Shown piece after piece: positions 26,741-36,338 of a stretch of 64,000 nucleotides of DNA (position 1 is the first letter of the stretch; each line of letters opens with the position of its first letter). A model generated the notes under the pieces. It was not told the origin of the DNA. It was given only the letters and a program-made list of their open reading frames with translations, and made no database searches. The stretch comes from Arthrobacter sp. TPD3018. GTDB taxonomy: Bacteria; Pseudomonadota; Alphaproteobacteria; Sphingomonadales; Sphingomonadaceae. The DNA lies in assembly GCA_003075315.1 (NCBI GenBank), contig QDFQ01000002.1:412661-476660 (forward strand), read 5' to 3'. The position numbers were made by a program, and so were the translations under genes.

Positions 26741-28062
26741 GCCCGTGCCTCCACCGCGGGGCGCTCGCGCACCCAGACCACCGCCGCCGCCGCGCAGACC
26801 ATCAGCACGCCGCACAATGTCAGCACGTTGCGCGGATCGCTGCCCAGCCACGGGCCATAGATCAGCGGCATCGTCGCCGAGAAGATCAGCATCGGCACGA
26901 CGATCATCATGTTGAATATGCCCATGTACACGCCCGTCCGTTCGGGCGGGATGGCACCGGCGAGGATGACATACGGATTGCCCATCATGCTCGCCCAGCC
27001 GATGCCGATGCCGATCGCGGGCACAAACAGCATCGCCGCGGTCGTGACATGCGGCAGCGCCATCATCCCCGCGCCGGCCAAGACCAGGCAGACGGCATGC
27101 AGCTTGGCCGCGCCGATCCGGCGGGCGAGCGGCACCATCGCAAAGGCGGCGACGCAGGCGATGCCGTTATACCACGCCGCCATCACGCCGTTGGTCAGCA
27201 CCGCGGAATGGAAGCCGCTGGAGGTCGCGTCGGCGGTGCCATAGACCGACCGGCCGATCGCGTAGATGACATAGGCCCAATAGGCCATCATCGCATACCA
27301 TTGGAACAGGCTCATGAGCGCGAGCTTCCGCATCGCCATCGGCATCTGGACGATCGCGGTGCCGATCTCGCGCAGCGCCGCGCCCAGCCCCTTGGGCGCC
27401 GCGGCGATCCGCGCGCGCTCGGCGAGCGACAGCGGCAGTTCGGGCACGCGCCGCACCGAATAGACGATCGTCGTCAGCGACAGCACCGCGCCGACCATGA
27501 AGGCGATGCGCGCGGTATAGGGGATATTGTGCGCGTCGACCCAATCCTGGTTCATCCCCGCCCAGACCAGCAGCGACGGCGTCAGGAAGGCGAGCATCTG
27601 CGCTAGGCCCGTGAACGCCGATTGCGTCAGAAACCCGATCTGATGCTGGCTGGGATCGAGCCGGTCGGAGACATAGGCACGATACGGCTCCATCGTGATA
27701 TTGTTGCCGGCATCGAGGATCCAGAGCAGCGACACCGCCATCAGAATCGAACTGCTCAGCGGCATGCAGAACAGCCCGATCGCGCACATCAGCGCACCCA
27801 CCAGGAAATAGGGCGTCCGCCGACCCCAGCGCGAATCCGTCCGGTCGCTCAACGCGCCGATCAGCGGCTGGACCAGCAACCCCGTCATCGGCCCCGCCAA
27901 TTGCAACAGCGGCAGCGACGCCTCCGAAGCGCCCAGATAGCTGTAGATCGGCGCCATATTGCCTTGTTGGAGCCCGAAACTGAATTGCAGCCCCAGGAAC
28001 CCGAGATTCATCTCGAGGATACGCGGCACCGACAATCGCGGCTTCATCTCCGGCATACGCAT
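26737..28062 (-). CDS. MFS/GPH sugar importer, probable sucrose:proton symporter
   Basis: The 441-residue membrane protein has about 12 segments and resembles the sucrose/maltose symporters related to plant SUT proteins: FLGLQFSFGLQQGNMAPIYS at helix 1, LVQPLIGALSDRTDSRWGRR in loop 2-3, and SIGIGIGWASMMG-like helix sequence near residue 360 (PAIGIGIGWASMMGNPY). GGGAGAGG precedes ATG 28062. It is transcribed with and coupled to GH68, which predicts sucrose as substrate. The promoter region contains CAATCGATTG, a likely LacI operator. Substrate is inferred. Confidence 0.85.
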   Translation of the reverse strand: MRMPEMKPRLSVPRILEMNLGFLGLQFSFGLQQGNMAPIYSYLGASEASLPLLQLAGPMTGLLVQPLIGALSDRTDSRWGRRTPYFLVGALMCAIGLFCMPLSSSILMAVSLLWILDAGNNITMEPYRAYVSDRLDPSQHQIGFLTQSAFTGLAQMLAFLTPSLLVWAGMNQDWVDAHNIPYTARIAFMVGAVLSLTTIVYSVRRVPELPLSLAERARIAAAPKGLGAALREIGTAIVQMPMAMRKLALMSLFQWYAMMAYWAYVIYAIGRSVYGTADATSSGFHSAVLTNGVMAAWYNGIACVAAFAMVPLARRIGAAKLHAVCLVLAGAGMMALPHVTTAAMLFVPAIGIGIGWASMMGNPYVILAGAIPPERTGVYMGIFNMMIVVPMLIFSATMPLIYGPWLGSDPRNVLTLCGVLMVCAAAAVVWVRERPAVEARA

Positions 28063-28137
28063 GGCGCCTCTCCCTGACGGACGCCATCGTCGCAGCGTCG
28101 TCGGGTCACCGATAGCGATTTGCGCCGATCAACACAA

Positions 28138-28147
28138 CAATCGATTG
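28138..28147. promoter_or_regulatory. LacI-type palindrome upstream of the sugar importer
   Basis: CAATCGATTG is a perfect 10-bp palindrome with a central CG, the usual form of LacI-family operators. It lies 76 bases before the importer start, in the only promoter-sized gap of the GH68 operon. Confidence 0.45.
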
Positions 28148-28159
28148 CATGGCCTATAA

Positions 28160-29407
28160 TCAGCCATAAGCGTTGCCATCCAGCCGCCCCGTCGCGCGCA
28201 GCAGCGCCGCCTGCGCGACCAGCACATCCGCCCGCGCCGACGCGACCGCCAGTTGCGCGCTGCGATAGCTTTGGTCGGCGACAAGAATGTCGATCGTCGT
28301 GCGCAGGCCGACGGCATATTCGGCGCGCACGCCCTTCAGCGCGAGGTCGGCGGCGGCGAGACCGTCGACGTTCGCACGCAGCCGATCCTGCGCCGCACTC
28401 AGCGTCGCCCAGGCGGCATCGACGCTACGGACGGTTTCGCGCTGCGTCGCTTCGGCCTGAAAGCGTTCGGCGCGGTTGGTCGCCTGTGCCTGGCGGATGC
28501 GCGAGGGCACGAGGCCACCCGTCAGCAACGGTATGCGCAGGCTGAGCCCGGCGGAGGCGGCGGCGTCATAGCCACGCGTCCGGCCGTCGGCGACGATCAG
28601 GCCGCGGCCGTAACCACCCGTCAGGTCCAGTGATGGCGCGCCCTCCGCGCGGGCCGCATCGATCCGTGCGGCGGACCCTGCGACGACGCGGCGCTGCTGG
28701 AGCAACAGGGGGTTCGACGCCTCGGCCGCCTCGCGTGCTTGGGCACGGTCCGCGGGCAGCGCGGCGGGCAGCGGCACGTCGGCGACCAAAGCACCGGCCT
28801 CCTGCCCCACCGCGGCGCGATAGGCTGCGGCGGCGGTGGCGAGCGCCCCTTCTGCGTCGGCGAGATTGGCGACGACGGTCGCGCGCTGCGCCTCCAGCTG
28901 TGCGACGTCGGTGCGCGTCCCCTGCCCCAGATTGAAGCGCGAACGGGCCTCGTCCACCTGGCGGTCGAGCCGGTCGATGCCGACGCGCGCCACCTCCACC
29001 GCCTGCTGGTTGTAGAGCAGGTCGGCATAAGCGAGCACGACGCCTTGCAGGATCGCCGCTTCGGTATCGCGCAGCCCCTCGGCGCCCGCGGCGACGTCCT
29101 CGCGCGCCGCCCGGACCGCGGCGCGCACCCGCCCGCCGGTCCAGATCGGCACATCGGCGGCGACCGATGCATTGCCGGTACTGCCGTAGCCGAGCCGGTC
29201 GTACCCCGCGCCCCCGTTGGCCGACAGCGTGGGCCGGCCGAGCGCCCGCGCCTGCGCGGGCGTCTCCGCCAGCGCCTCCTGACGCGCCCGCGCTGCCGCG
29301 AGCTGCGGGTTGGTGGCATAGGCCGCCGCAATCGCCTCGCGCAGCGTCTCGGCAGAGGCTGGCGCCGCCGTCAGCAGCAGCGCGATGGCAACGAGGCGCT
29401 TAGTCAT
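28160..29407 (-). CDS. TolC-family outer-membrane efflux protein
   Basis: The 415-residue protein has a signal peptide (to about residue 19, ASAE) and two outer-membrane-efflux-protein repeats rich in long Ala-rich helices (LREAIAAAYATNPQLAAAR; RVGIDRLDRQVDEARSRF; GLRTTIDILVADQSYRSAQ near the end of the second). It forms the trimeric outer-membrane channel for the ABC exporter encoded just upstream. Its start overlaps the permease stop by 8 bases. Length is within the family range (410-480). Confidence 0.92.
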   Translation of the reverse strand: MTKRLVAIALLLTAAPASAETLREAIAAAYATNPQLAAARARQEALAETPAQARALGRPTLSANGGAGYDRLGYGSTGNASVAADVPIWTGGRVRAAVRAAREDVAAGAEGLRDTEAAILQGVVLAYADLLYNQQAVEVARVGIDRLDRQVDEARSRFNLGQGTRTDVAQLEAQRATVVANLADAEGALATAAAAYRAAVGQEAGALVADVPLPAALPADRAQAREAAEASNPLLLQQRRVVAGSAARIDAARAEGAPSLDLTGGYGRGLIVADGRTRGYDAAASAGLSLRIPLLTGGLVPSRIRQAQATNRAERFQAEATQRETVRSVDAAWATLSAAQDRLRANVDGLAAADLALKGVRAEYAVGLRTTIDILVADQSYRSAQLAVASARADVLVAQAALLRATGRLDGNAYG

Positions 29408-31820
29408 GACGCAGCGCCCAGGCGGGTGCGGCGCGGCTCGCCTTCAGTGCCTGCCCCAGCACGGTCAGCACCGCGATCACGACGGCGAGCAGCGTCGCGC
29501 CGAGGAAGAACAGCGGCGACAGACTGATCCGATCCACGAAGCCCGCCAACCACGTCCGCATCGCAAAGAAAGCGATCGGCCAGGCGACGAGGTTGGCGAT
29601 CAGAACCGGCCGCAGGAACTGGCCCACCAGCAGCTTGACGATATCGCCCGACGACGCGCCCAGCGTCTTCCGAATGCCGATCTCCTTGATCCGCCGCGCG
29701 GTGTTGAACGAGGCGAGCCCCCACAGACCGACGCAACCGATCACCACGGCCAGCCCGGCGCCGATCGCGAACAGGCGCGTCGCCTGCTCGTCAGCCTTGT
29801 AGAAATTGTCGAGCCGTTCGTCCGCGCTCTTGCCGCCGAACGGCACCTGCGGCGCCATCCGCTGCCAGATCGCCTTTACCTGCGCCAGCGCTGCACGCGG
29901 ATCACCCGTCACCCGTACGCTCGCGACGGTCACGAACGACGGCGCCTTGGTTGTGTAATAATAATAGGTCGCCACGGTCGGAGTGCGGGGCGATCTGAAG
30001 CGCATATCGGGAACGACCCCGATGATCGTACGCGGACGGTCGCCGCCGACCGTCTTACCGATGGCCTCATCCGCCGACCGGAAACCCAGCGTGCCGACCG
30101 CCTTCATCGTGATGATGATGTTCTTGGCCGCACCGACTGGCCGCTGACTGTTGTCGTCCATGCGATGCGCGTTGTCGAACAGCCGCCCTGCCACCGGACC
30201 GACTCCATGCGCTTTGAAAAAGTCGGGTCCGACATCGACCCAGTTCAGCATCGGGCCGTCTCCCGGCCGCCCCGGGATCGGAACGTTGTCGCTGCTCATG
30301 CTGCCGCTGCCGCCCACGGCGAAGTTGGAGAGGCCAACCGCCTTGACCATCGGCAGTGCGCGAATGGCGGCGACGATGGCATTGGCCTGGCCCGGACTGA
30401 TCTGCGAGCTGGACAGCGACGGAATCACCAGCAGGCCATCGCGCCGGAAGCCTACATCGGCGGTCCGCACGTAGCGGGTCTGCGCGACCAGCACCGCGGT
30501 GCCGATCATGAAGGCGATGGCGAGGCCGAACTGAAAGACGACCAGCGCCTCGCGCGTCCGCGTTCCCGCCCGGCCGCCGCCCGGCGCTCGTGACGACGCC
30601 AGCACCGCCGCCGCCGGAAACCGTGCCAGCATCACCGCGGGATAGAAGCCCGCCGCGATTCCCGTGACGAGCGCCAGCATGACCAGCGCCGGAACGATCA
30701 CCTGATACGGGATGGTCAGCGACAAGCCACCCGCCGCATTGACCAGCGGCAGGCCCAACTCGGCCAGGATCAAACCGCCCAGCGCTGCCACCGCGACAGT
30801 CAGCACGGCTTCGCCCAGGAACTGGCGAACGAGCGCGCTGCGACTGCCACCTAGTACCTTGCGCATCGCGACCTCGCGTGCGCGTAAACCCGCGCGCGCC
30901 GTGGCAAGATTGACGTAATTGACCAGCGCGATCAGCAGCGTCAGCACGCCGACGATGCCCAGCGTCACGACCGTCTGCCGCTGTCCGTCGCCGATATCGT
31001 TGGTCAGATGCACCTTGGTCAGCGGATACATGGCAAGGCCTATCGATTCCGACGGCTTCGGCCCCATGTCCCGCACGCCATGTCGCTCGACGAACGCAGG
31101 CATCTTCTGTTCGAACGCCTGCGCCGCCGCCGGCGTGTCGAAGCGGAGATAGGTCGACAGCGACGTGCTGCCCCAGTGCGTCCATTGCTCGGGATGACCT
31201 GTCTTCGGTAGTTGGACCAGCATCGTGAATTGCCGTTCGGTCGCCGCGGGGAGATCGCGGAAGATGCCCTTGACCTGATATTGTTTCGGCAGGTCCCCAG
31301 CTGCGGCGATCGTCATCGTCTGGCCGATCGGATCGGTGGTGCCGAAATATTTGCGCGCCTGACTTTCGCTGAGCAGCAGGCCGGTCGGCGATGCGAGCGC
31401 CTGTCGCCCGTCGCCCTTCACCATCGGGATATCGAACACATCGAAGAAGGACGGATCGACCTGCGCCACGTCCTCGCGCGTGGCGACGCCGTTGCGCAGC
31501 ACGCTGCCGCCGTTCTTGCCGCCGGAGTAGCGGGTGCCGACGATATCGGGGAAATCGCCCTTCAATTCGTCGAGCAGCCCACCCATCGTTTCAGGTGTCG
31601 GGCCGTTATATTCGCTGCCTTTCAGGTTCCAGATGGTCTCGACCAGATAGATCTTGTCGTGGTTCGGCAGCCATTTTTCGAACCCCGTCTCGAACCGGAC
31701 GTAGAGGCCCAGCACCAGGAACACGGCGATGCCCACCGCGAGGCCGCCGATGTTGAGCGCGGCATACAATTTGTGCCGGGTCAGCGAGCGGTACAGCGAC
31801 AAAAGCGCGAAACGGTTCAT
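29400..31820 (-). CDS. MacB-like ABC transporter permease (FtsX domains)
   Basis: The 806-residue protein carries the MacB-PCD/FtsX architecture twice: N-terminal helix with KLYAALNIGGLAVGIAVFL, a large periplasmic domain, three helices around residue 285-405 (ATARAGLRAREVAMRKVLGG is the conserved coupling segment), a second periplasmic domain, and three C-terminal helices containing RRIKEIGIRKTLGAS. Unlike E. coli MacB it has no fused ATPase; that is the separate 225-residue gene 14 bases upstream. It belongs to the mechanotransmission class that pushes periplasmic substrates through TolC. The substrate is unknown. Confidence 0.9.
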   Translation of the reverse strand: MNRFALLSLYRSLTRHKLYAALNIGGLAVGIAVFLVLGLYVRFETGFEKWLPNHDKIYLVETIWNLKGSEYNGPTPETMGGLLDELKGDFPDIVGTRYSGGKNGGSVLRNGVATREDVAQVDPSFFDVFDIPMVKGDGRQALASPTGLLLSESQARKYFGTTDPIGQTMTIAAAGDLPKQYQVKGIFRDLPAATERQFTMLVQLPKTGHPEQWTHWGSTSLSTYLRFDTPAAAQAFEQKMPAFVERHGVRDMGPKPSESIGLAMYPLTKVHLTNDIGDGQRQTVVTLGIVGVLTLLIALVNYVNLATARAGLRAREVAMRKVLGGSRSALVRQFLGEAVLTVAVAALGGLILAELGLPLVNAAGGLSLTIPYQVIVPALVMLALVTGIAAGFYPAVMLARFPAAAVLASSRAPGGGRAGTRTREALVVFQFGLAIAFMIGTAVLVAQTRYVRTADVGFRRDGLLVIPSLSSSQISPGQANAIVAAIRALPMVKAVGLSNFAVGGSGSMSSDNVPIPGRPGDGPMLNWVDVGPDFFKAHGVGPVAGRLFDNAHRMDDNSQRPVGAAKNIIITMKAVGTLGFRSADEAIGKTVGGDRPRTIIGVVPDMRFRSPRTPTVATYYYYTTKAPSFVTVASVRVTGDPRAALAQVKAIWQRMAPQVPFGGKSADERLDNFYKADEQATRLFAIGAGLAVVIGCVGLWGLASFNTARRIKEIGIRKTLGASSGDIVKLLVGQFLRPVLIANLVAWPIAFFAMRTWLAGFVDRISLSPLFFLGATLLAVVIAVLTVLGQALKASRAAPAWALRHD

Positions 31821-31834
31821 GGCGTCCCCTCCCC

Positions 31835-32512
<678 letters not shown>

Positions 32513-32523
32513 GAAGGGCCCTT

Positions 32524-33819
32524 TCAACGGATGTTGAGGATGTCGCCCTTCACGGACGACGTGTTGCTGGTGACGATGCGTTCGCCGGGCTGCAGGCCAG
32601 ACAGGATCTCGACCTGCTCGGGGTTGCGACGGCCGGTCTTGATGGTGCGGCGGCGGGCATGGCGGCCATCGGCGTCGAGAACGAAGGCCGCGGTGCCGCC
32701 ACCCGATTCCAGCCAGCCGCCGACCGGCGCGACCAGCGCGGGTGCGGTGCTGCCGAGCGTAATACGCGTGTCGATCGTCTGGCCGCGGTTCAGGCTGGCC
32801 GTCGGCGCCCGGTCGAACGTCAGTTCGACGCGGAAGCGACCGTCCTTCACCGCCGGCAGCACCTTCGACACGGTCAGCGCCATGCCGTTCGCAGTGGCGC
32901 GCTGACCGACCGCGACGCGGCCGAGGTAATATTCGTCGACGTCCGCCTCCAGCTTCCACGACCCTTCGCTGTCGACCTGCCCCGCGGGGTCGCCGGGCTT
33001 CAACGTCTGCCCGGGCTGGAGCGTGAAGTTGGTGAGCCGCCCGCCCGCGGGTGCGCGGATCGTCAGCGCGTCGAGGCCCGAGCGGACCGCGGCAAGATTG
33101 CGCTCCAGCCGCGTGCGCGTGTCGTCGAGCCGTGCGCCCTGCGTCGTGGTGATCCGCGCCTCCGCGGCGCCACCCGATTGCAGCTGCGCCAGCCGCTTTT
33201 CCTGATACGCCGCTTCTTCTGCATAGCTCTTCACGCCGGCATCGGAAACGAAGCCCTTGTCGTGCAGCTGCTGGCGGATGCCGAGGTCGCGGCGCGCCTT
33301 GATGAGGTCGTAGTTCGCCTGTGCGATCTGCCCCGCCCGATCGAGGCGATTGCGCGCGATGCCAAGGTTCTCGCCAGCGAGGCCACCCAGCTGGCTGGCG
33401 ATCTGCGCCTCGCGGGTCAGCACGTCGAGCTTCAGCGTCGGGTTGGCAAGGGTCGCGAGCGGCTGCCCCTCCGCCACCATCGTCCCGTCCTGGACCAGCA
33501 GTCTCTCGACCTGCCCGCCCGACAGCACGCCGACCAAAGTGGTGACACGCGGGGCCACGGTCGCCCGGACCGGCAGGTAATCGGCGAAGGGTGCGCGTTC
33601 GACCGTACCGGTATCGATGTCCGTGGCGGCGACGTCCGTCGATCCGCTTGAAGGCATGATCCGCCACAGCGCGATCGCAGCAATCAGCGCGAGGCAGACG
33701 GCAATCGCGCCGCGGCGGCGCCACCAGGGGCGTGCGGGCCGATCGACGCGGCGGTCCATGGCGGCGCCCGGCGACGTACCGGGGGAAGCAGTTGCGTGTT
33801 CGGACGGTTCGGTCATCAT
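32524..33819 (-). CDS. HlyD-family periplasmic adaptor
   Basis: The 431-residue protein has one N-terminal membrane segment (about residues 36-51, AIAVCLALIAAIALWRI), a split lipoyl domain (LVQDGTMVAEGQPLATLANP and IRAPAGGRLTNFTLQPGQTL), an alpha-hairpin with coiled coil between them, a beta-barrel domain and a C-terminal membrane-proximal domain (QVEILSGLQPGERIVTSNT). It bridges the inner-membrane ABC pump to TolC. It is the first gene of the efflux operon and divergent from the two-component regulator genes. Confidence 0.92.
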   Translation of the reverse strand: MMTEPSEHATASPGTSPGAAMDRRVDRPARPWWRRRGAIAVCLALIAAIALWRIMPSSGSTDVAATDIDTGTVERAPFADYLPVRATVAPRVTTLVGVLSGGQVERLLVQDGTMVAEGQPLATLANPTLKLDVLTREAQIASQLGGLAGENLGIARNRLDRAGQIAQANYDLIKARRDLGIRQQLHDKGFVSDAGVKSYAEEAAYQEKRLAQLQSGGAAEARITTTQGARLDDTRTRLERNLAAVRSGLDALTIRAPAGGRLTNFTLQPGQTLKPGDPAGQVDSEGSWKLEADVDEYYLGRVAVGQRATANGMALTVSKVLPAVKDGRFRVELTFDRAPTASLNRGQTIDTRITLGSTAPALVAPVGGWLESGGGTAAFVLDADGRHARRRTIKTGRRNPEQVEILSGLQPGERIVTSNTSSVKGDILNIR

Positions 33820-33861
33820 GGCGCCAGTGTCGCCGCGAACAGCCGAAAAGCCTAAACCGTT

Positions 33862-35166
33862 ATGAATACTAGACTTTCACCCCAAGCACCGGACGACGAC
33901 CGTTCGCAGGCGGACGCACTGTCCACAAATGGACGGTCGGACGGCGTGTCAACCGGACGGACGATTCTGCTGATCGACGACAATCCGGCGGTGTTCGGCG
34001 CGATGGACATCGCCTTTCGCATGGCCGGCCATCGGCTGGATGGCGCCAAGGGGCCGGAGGAGGCGATGTCGCGCTTGGCGACGCAGCGCTACGATGCGAT
34101 CCTGCTCGATCTCAACTTCACGCCGGGGGAGTCGAGTGGCGAACAGGGTCTCGCCTGCCTCGCCCGGATCATGGCCGACGATCCGGCCGCCTGCGTCATC
34201 GTGCTGACCGCGCATAGCGGTATCCGCATCGCGGTCGCGGCGATGCAGGCCGGCGCGCGCGATTTCGCGATGAAGCCGTGGCGCAACGCCGACCTGCTCG
34301 CCCGCGTCGAGGGCGCGATCTTGCGCGGCGCGGCAGCGGCCCCGGCATCGCCGCAATCCGCCGGAGCCGAACCCGCTCGCCTGCTCGGCGACAGCGAGCC
34401 GATGGAGCGGGTGCGCGCGCTGATCCGCCGCATCGCGCCGACACCGGCGGGCGTCACCGTCACCGGCCCGGCCGGAAGCGGCCGGACGCTCGCGGCGCTG
34501 GCGATCCACGCCGCCTCGCCATGGGCCATGCGGCCGCCGATCAAGATCGACCTGCGCGATCCCGCCGCCTGGGCGTCGCTCGAGGCGGGCGAAGGCACCG
34601 CGATCCTGCGCCACCCGGACGGGCTGGACCCGTTCGCACAGGATCAGCTTGCCCAGCGGCTGCCCGCCGGAATCCGCTGCATCGCCGTCGCGTCCAGCGT
34701 CTCGGCGCTGTCGCCCGCCCTGCAACGTCGGCTGGCGACAGTGGAGGTGGCGATGCCGCCGCTCGCGCTCCGCGGCGACGATGCAGTGCTGCTCGCACGC
34801 CATTTCGCGCGCCTCGCCGCGGAGCGGTTCGTGCGGCCGCCGGTCCGCTTCACCGACGCCGCGGTCACGGCGATCCGCGCTGCCATCTGGCCGGACGAGG
34901 TCCGCGGCCTCGCGCTGGCGATCGAACGCGCGGTGCTGCTGTCCGATGATGGCATCCTCGACGCCGCCCTCGTCGCACCCGCCGCCCCGATCGCGGACAT
35001 TGCGGGCGCCACCGCGCCAGAAGCGAACTTTGCGCTCAGCGATGCGGAGCGCGCGATGATCGAGGCGGCGCTGCGCGAACATCGCCACAATGTTACGCAG
35101 GCGGCGACGGCGCTCGGCCTCAGCCGCGGCGCGCTGTATCGGCGGATGGCGCGCTATGGTCTTTAG
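33862..35166 (+). CDS. NtrC-like response regulator with degenerate AAA+ domain
   Basis: The 434-residue protein has a receiver domain (residues about 34-155; phospho-acceptor in ILLDLNFTPG, conserved Lys in FAMKPWR), a shrunken AAA+ region with a weak P-loop (GPAGSGRT, about residues 199-206) and no GAFTGA motif or clear Walker B, and a Fis-type HTH at the C-terminus (NVTQAATALGLSRGALYRRM). Without GAFTGA it should not activate sigma-54 and probably works with sigma-70. The start is uncertain: ATG 33862 leaves only 42 bases to the divergent adaptor gene, and GTG 33946, just before the receiver, would leave 126. It overlaps the kinase gene by 11 bases. Confidence 0.85.
   Translation: MNTRLSPQAPDDDRSQADALSTNGRSDGVSTGRTILLIDDNPAVFGAMDIAFRMAGHRLDGAKGPEEAMSRLATQRYDAILLDLNFTPGESSGEQGLACLARIMADDPAACVIVLTAHSGIRIAVAAMQAGARDFAMKPWRNADLLARVEGAILRGAAAAPASPQSAGAEPARLLGDSEPMERVRALIRRIAPTPAGVTVTGPAGSGRTLAALAIHAASPWAMRPPIKIDLRDPAAWASLEAGEGTAILRHPDGLDPFAQDQLAQRLPAGIRCIAVASSVSALSPALQRRLATVEVAMPPLALRGDDAVLLARHFARLAAERFVRPPVRFTDAAVTAIRAAIWPDEVRGLALAIERAVLLSDDGILDAALVAPAAPIADIAGATAPEANFALSDAERAMIEAALREHRHNVTQAATALGLSRGALYRRMARYGL
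33921..33934. promoter_or_regulatory. Inverted repeat near the regulator/efflux divergent promoter
   Basis: GTCCACAAATGGAC has arms GTCCA and TGGAC around CAAA. If the regulator starts at GTG 33946, this lies in the divergent control region and is a candidate operator; if it starts at ATG 33862, the repeat is inside the coding sequence. Confidence 0.3.
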
Positions 35167-36283
35167 GCGCGGACCGTCGCCCATCGCCCTCAGCTTCGGG
35201 CTGATCGTGGCGGGCATCGTCGCAGCGCTTGCCTGGCAGCAGGGCACCTGGGGCTTGGGCGCTGGGGCAGCACTGGTTGCGCTGTGGCTCGCCGCGCTCA
35301 ACTGGTGGCTGGTGGCACGCCCGCGCGACGTAGTGCGACCGGACCCGGTACGAACCGACGACGCCGACGGGCTGGTATTACGCCTGCTGCTCGACGCCGC
35401 ACCGACGCCGCTGCTGGCGATCGACGCCACTGCCGCGCGCGCGCTCAATCGCGCCGCGCGCCGCCTGTTCGGGACCGACGACCGTATCCTGCCCGCGCCC
35501 CCAGCGCTGGCCGATGCCACCGTCACCCATCTGCGCCACGAAGGCCGCGGCTGGCGGATCGACCGTGTGCGCGTCGCCAACGGGCAGGACGTCGCCGCGC
35601 TGATCGACATCGAGCAGGAGGAGCGCGCCGCCGAAGCCCGCGCCAGCGCAGAGATGATCCAGGTCCTGGGGCACGAATTGCTCAACGGCCTCGCCCCCAT
35701 CGCCTCGCTCGCCGAAAGCGGCGCCGCGGCGGTGGCGCGGCCCGAGGTCGATGTGGCGCTGCTGCGCGAGATCCTTGAGACGCTGGCACGCCGGGCGGAG
35801 GGGTTGCAGCGCTTCACCGAAGCCTATCGCGCCATCGCCCGCCTGCCGGAACCCACGCGCCGTGCAGTGCCGGTGGGTGAGCTGGCGGACGATCTGGCGC
35901 GACTGTTCGCCACGCGCTGGCCTGCCGTAGCGCTGTCGGTGGCGGCGGATGCCGACGCCTGGCCCCTCGATCGCGACCAGATCGTGCAGGCGGTCTGGGC
36001 GCTGCTACAGAATGCGGCGGAAGCGGCCATCGCCGCGCACGCCGCCGGGGCCAAAGTGGCGCTGCGCGTCACGGCGAGCGACACGCTGGCGATCGAAATA
36101 GAGGACAATGGCGCCGGCGTTCCCGCAGACGCCGTCGCCCGCATCTTCCGTCCCTTTCATACCACCAAGGCGGACGGCACCGGTGTAGGCCTCAGCCTCG
36201 CGCGGCAGATCGCGCTGGCGCATGGCGGCACGTTGACGCTAGCCCCCGATGCGCCGACCCGTTTCCGCCTCACGATCCCCTGA
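35156..36283 (+). CDS. Membrane sensor histidine kinase
   Basis: The 375-residue kinase has two membrane helices near the N-terminus (SFGLIVAGIVAALAW and GAALVALWLAALNWW), a short PAS-like region, the phospho-acceptor histidine in VLGHELLNGLAPIASLAES (about residue 185), the N-box ALLQNAAEAA, and the ATP lid with EIEDNGAGVP and GVGLSLARQIALAHGG. It starts inside the end of the response-regulator gene (11-base overlap), so the pair is one two-component system. Divergent placement next to the efflux operon suggests that it controls that exporter. The stimulus is unknown, and there is no sizeable periplasmic domain. Confidence 0.9.
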   Translation: MVFRRGPSPIALSFGLIVAGIVAALAWQQGTWGLGAGAALVALWLAALNWWLVARPRDVVRPDPVRTDDADGLVLRLLLDAAPTPLLAIDATAARALNRAARRLFGTDDRILPAPPALADATVTHLRHEGRGWRIDRVRVANGQDVAALIDIEQEERAAEARASAEMIQVLGHELLNGLAPIASLAESGAAAVARPEVDVALLREILETLARRAEGLQRFTEAYRAIARLPEPTRRAVPVGELADDLARLFATRWPAVALSVAADADAWPLDRDQIVQAVWALLQNAAEAAIAAHAAGAKVALRVTASDTLAIEIEDNGAGVPADAVARIFRPFHTTKADGTGVGLSLARQIALAHGGTLTLAPDAPTRFRLTIP

Positions 36284-36338
36284 CGGCGCCAAACCCCCTT
36301 TCGCGCGTTCAGCGCCCGACCCAAGAGGAGCCCGATCG

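Noticed and set aside
32513..33724. Extension of the ABC ATPase frame far upstream on the minus strand
   Set aside because: It overlaps the HlyD adaptor gene out of phase and shows no domain; the ATPase starts at GTG 32512 in the family position.
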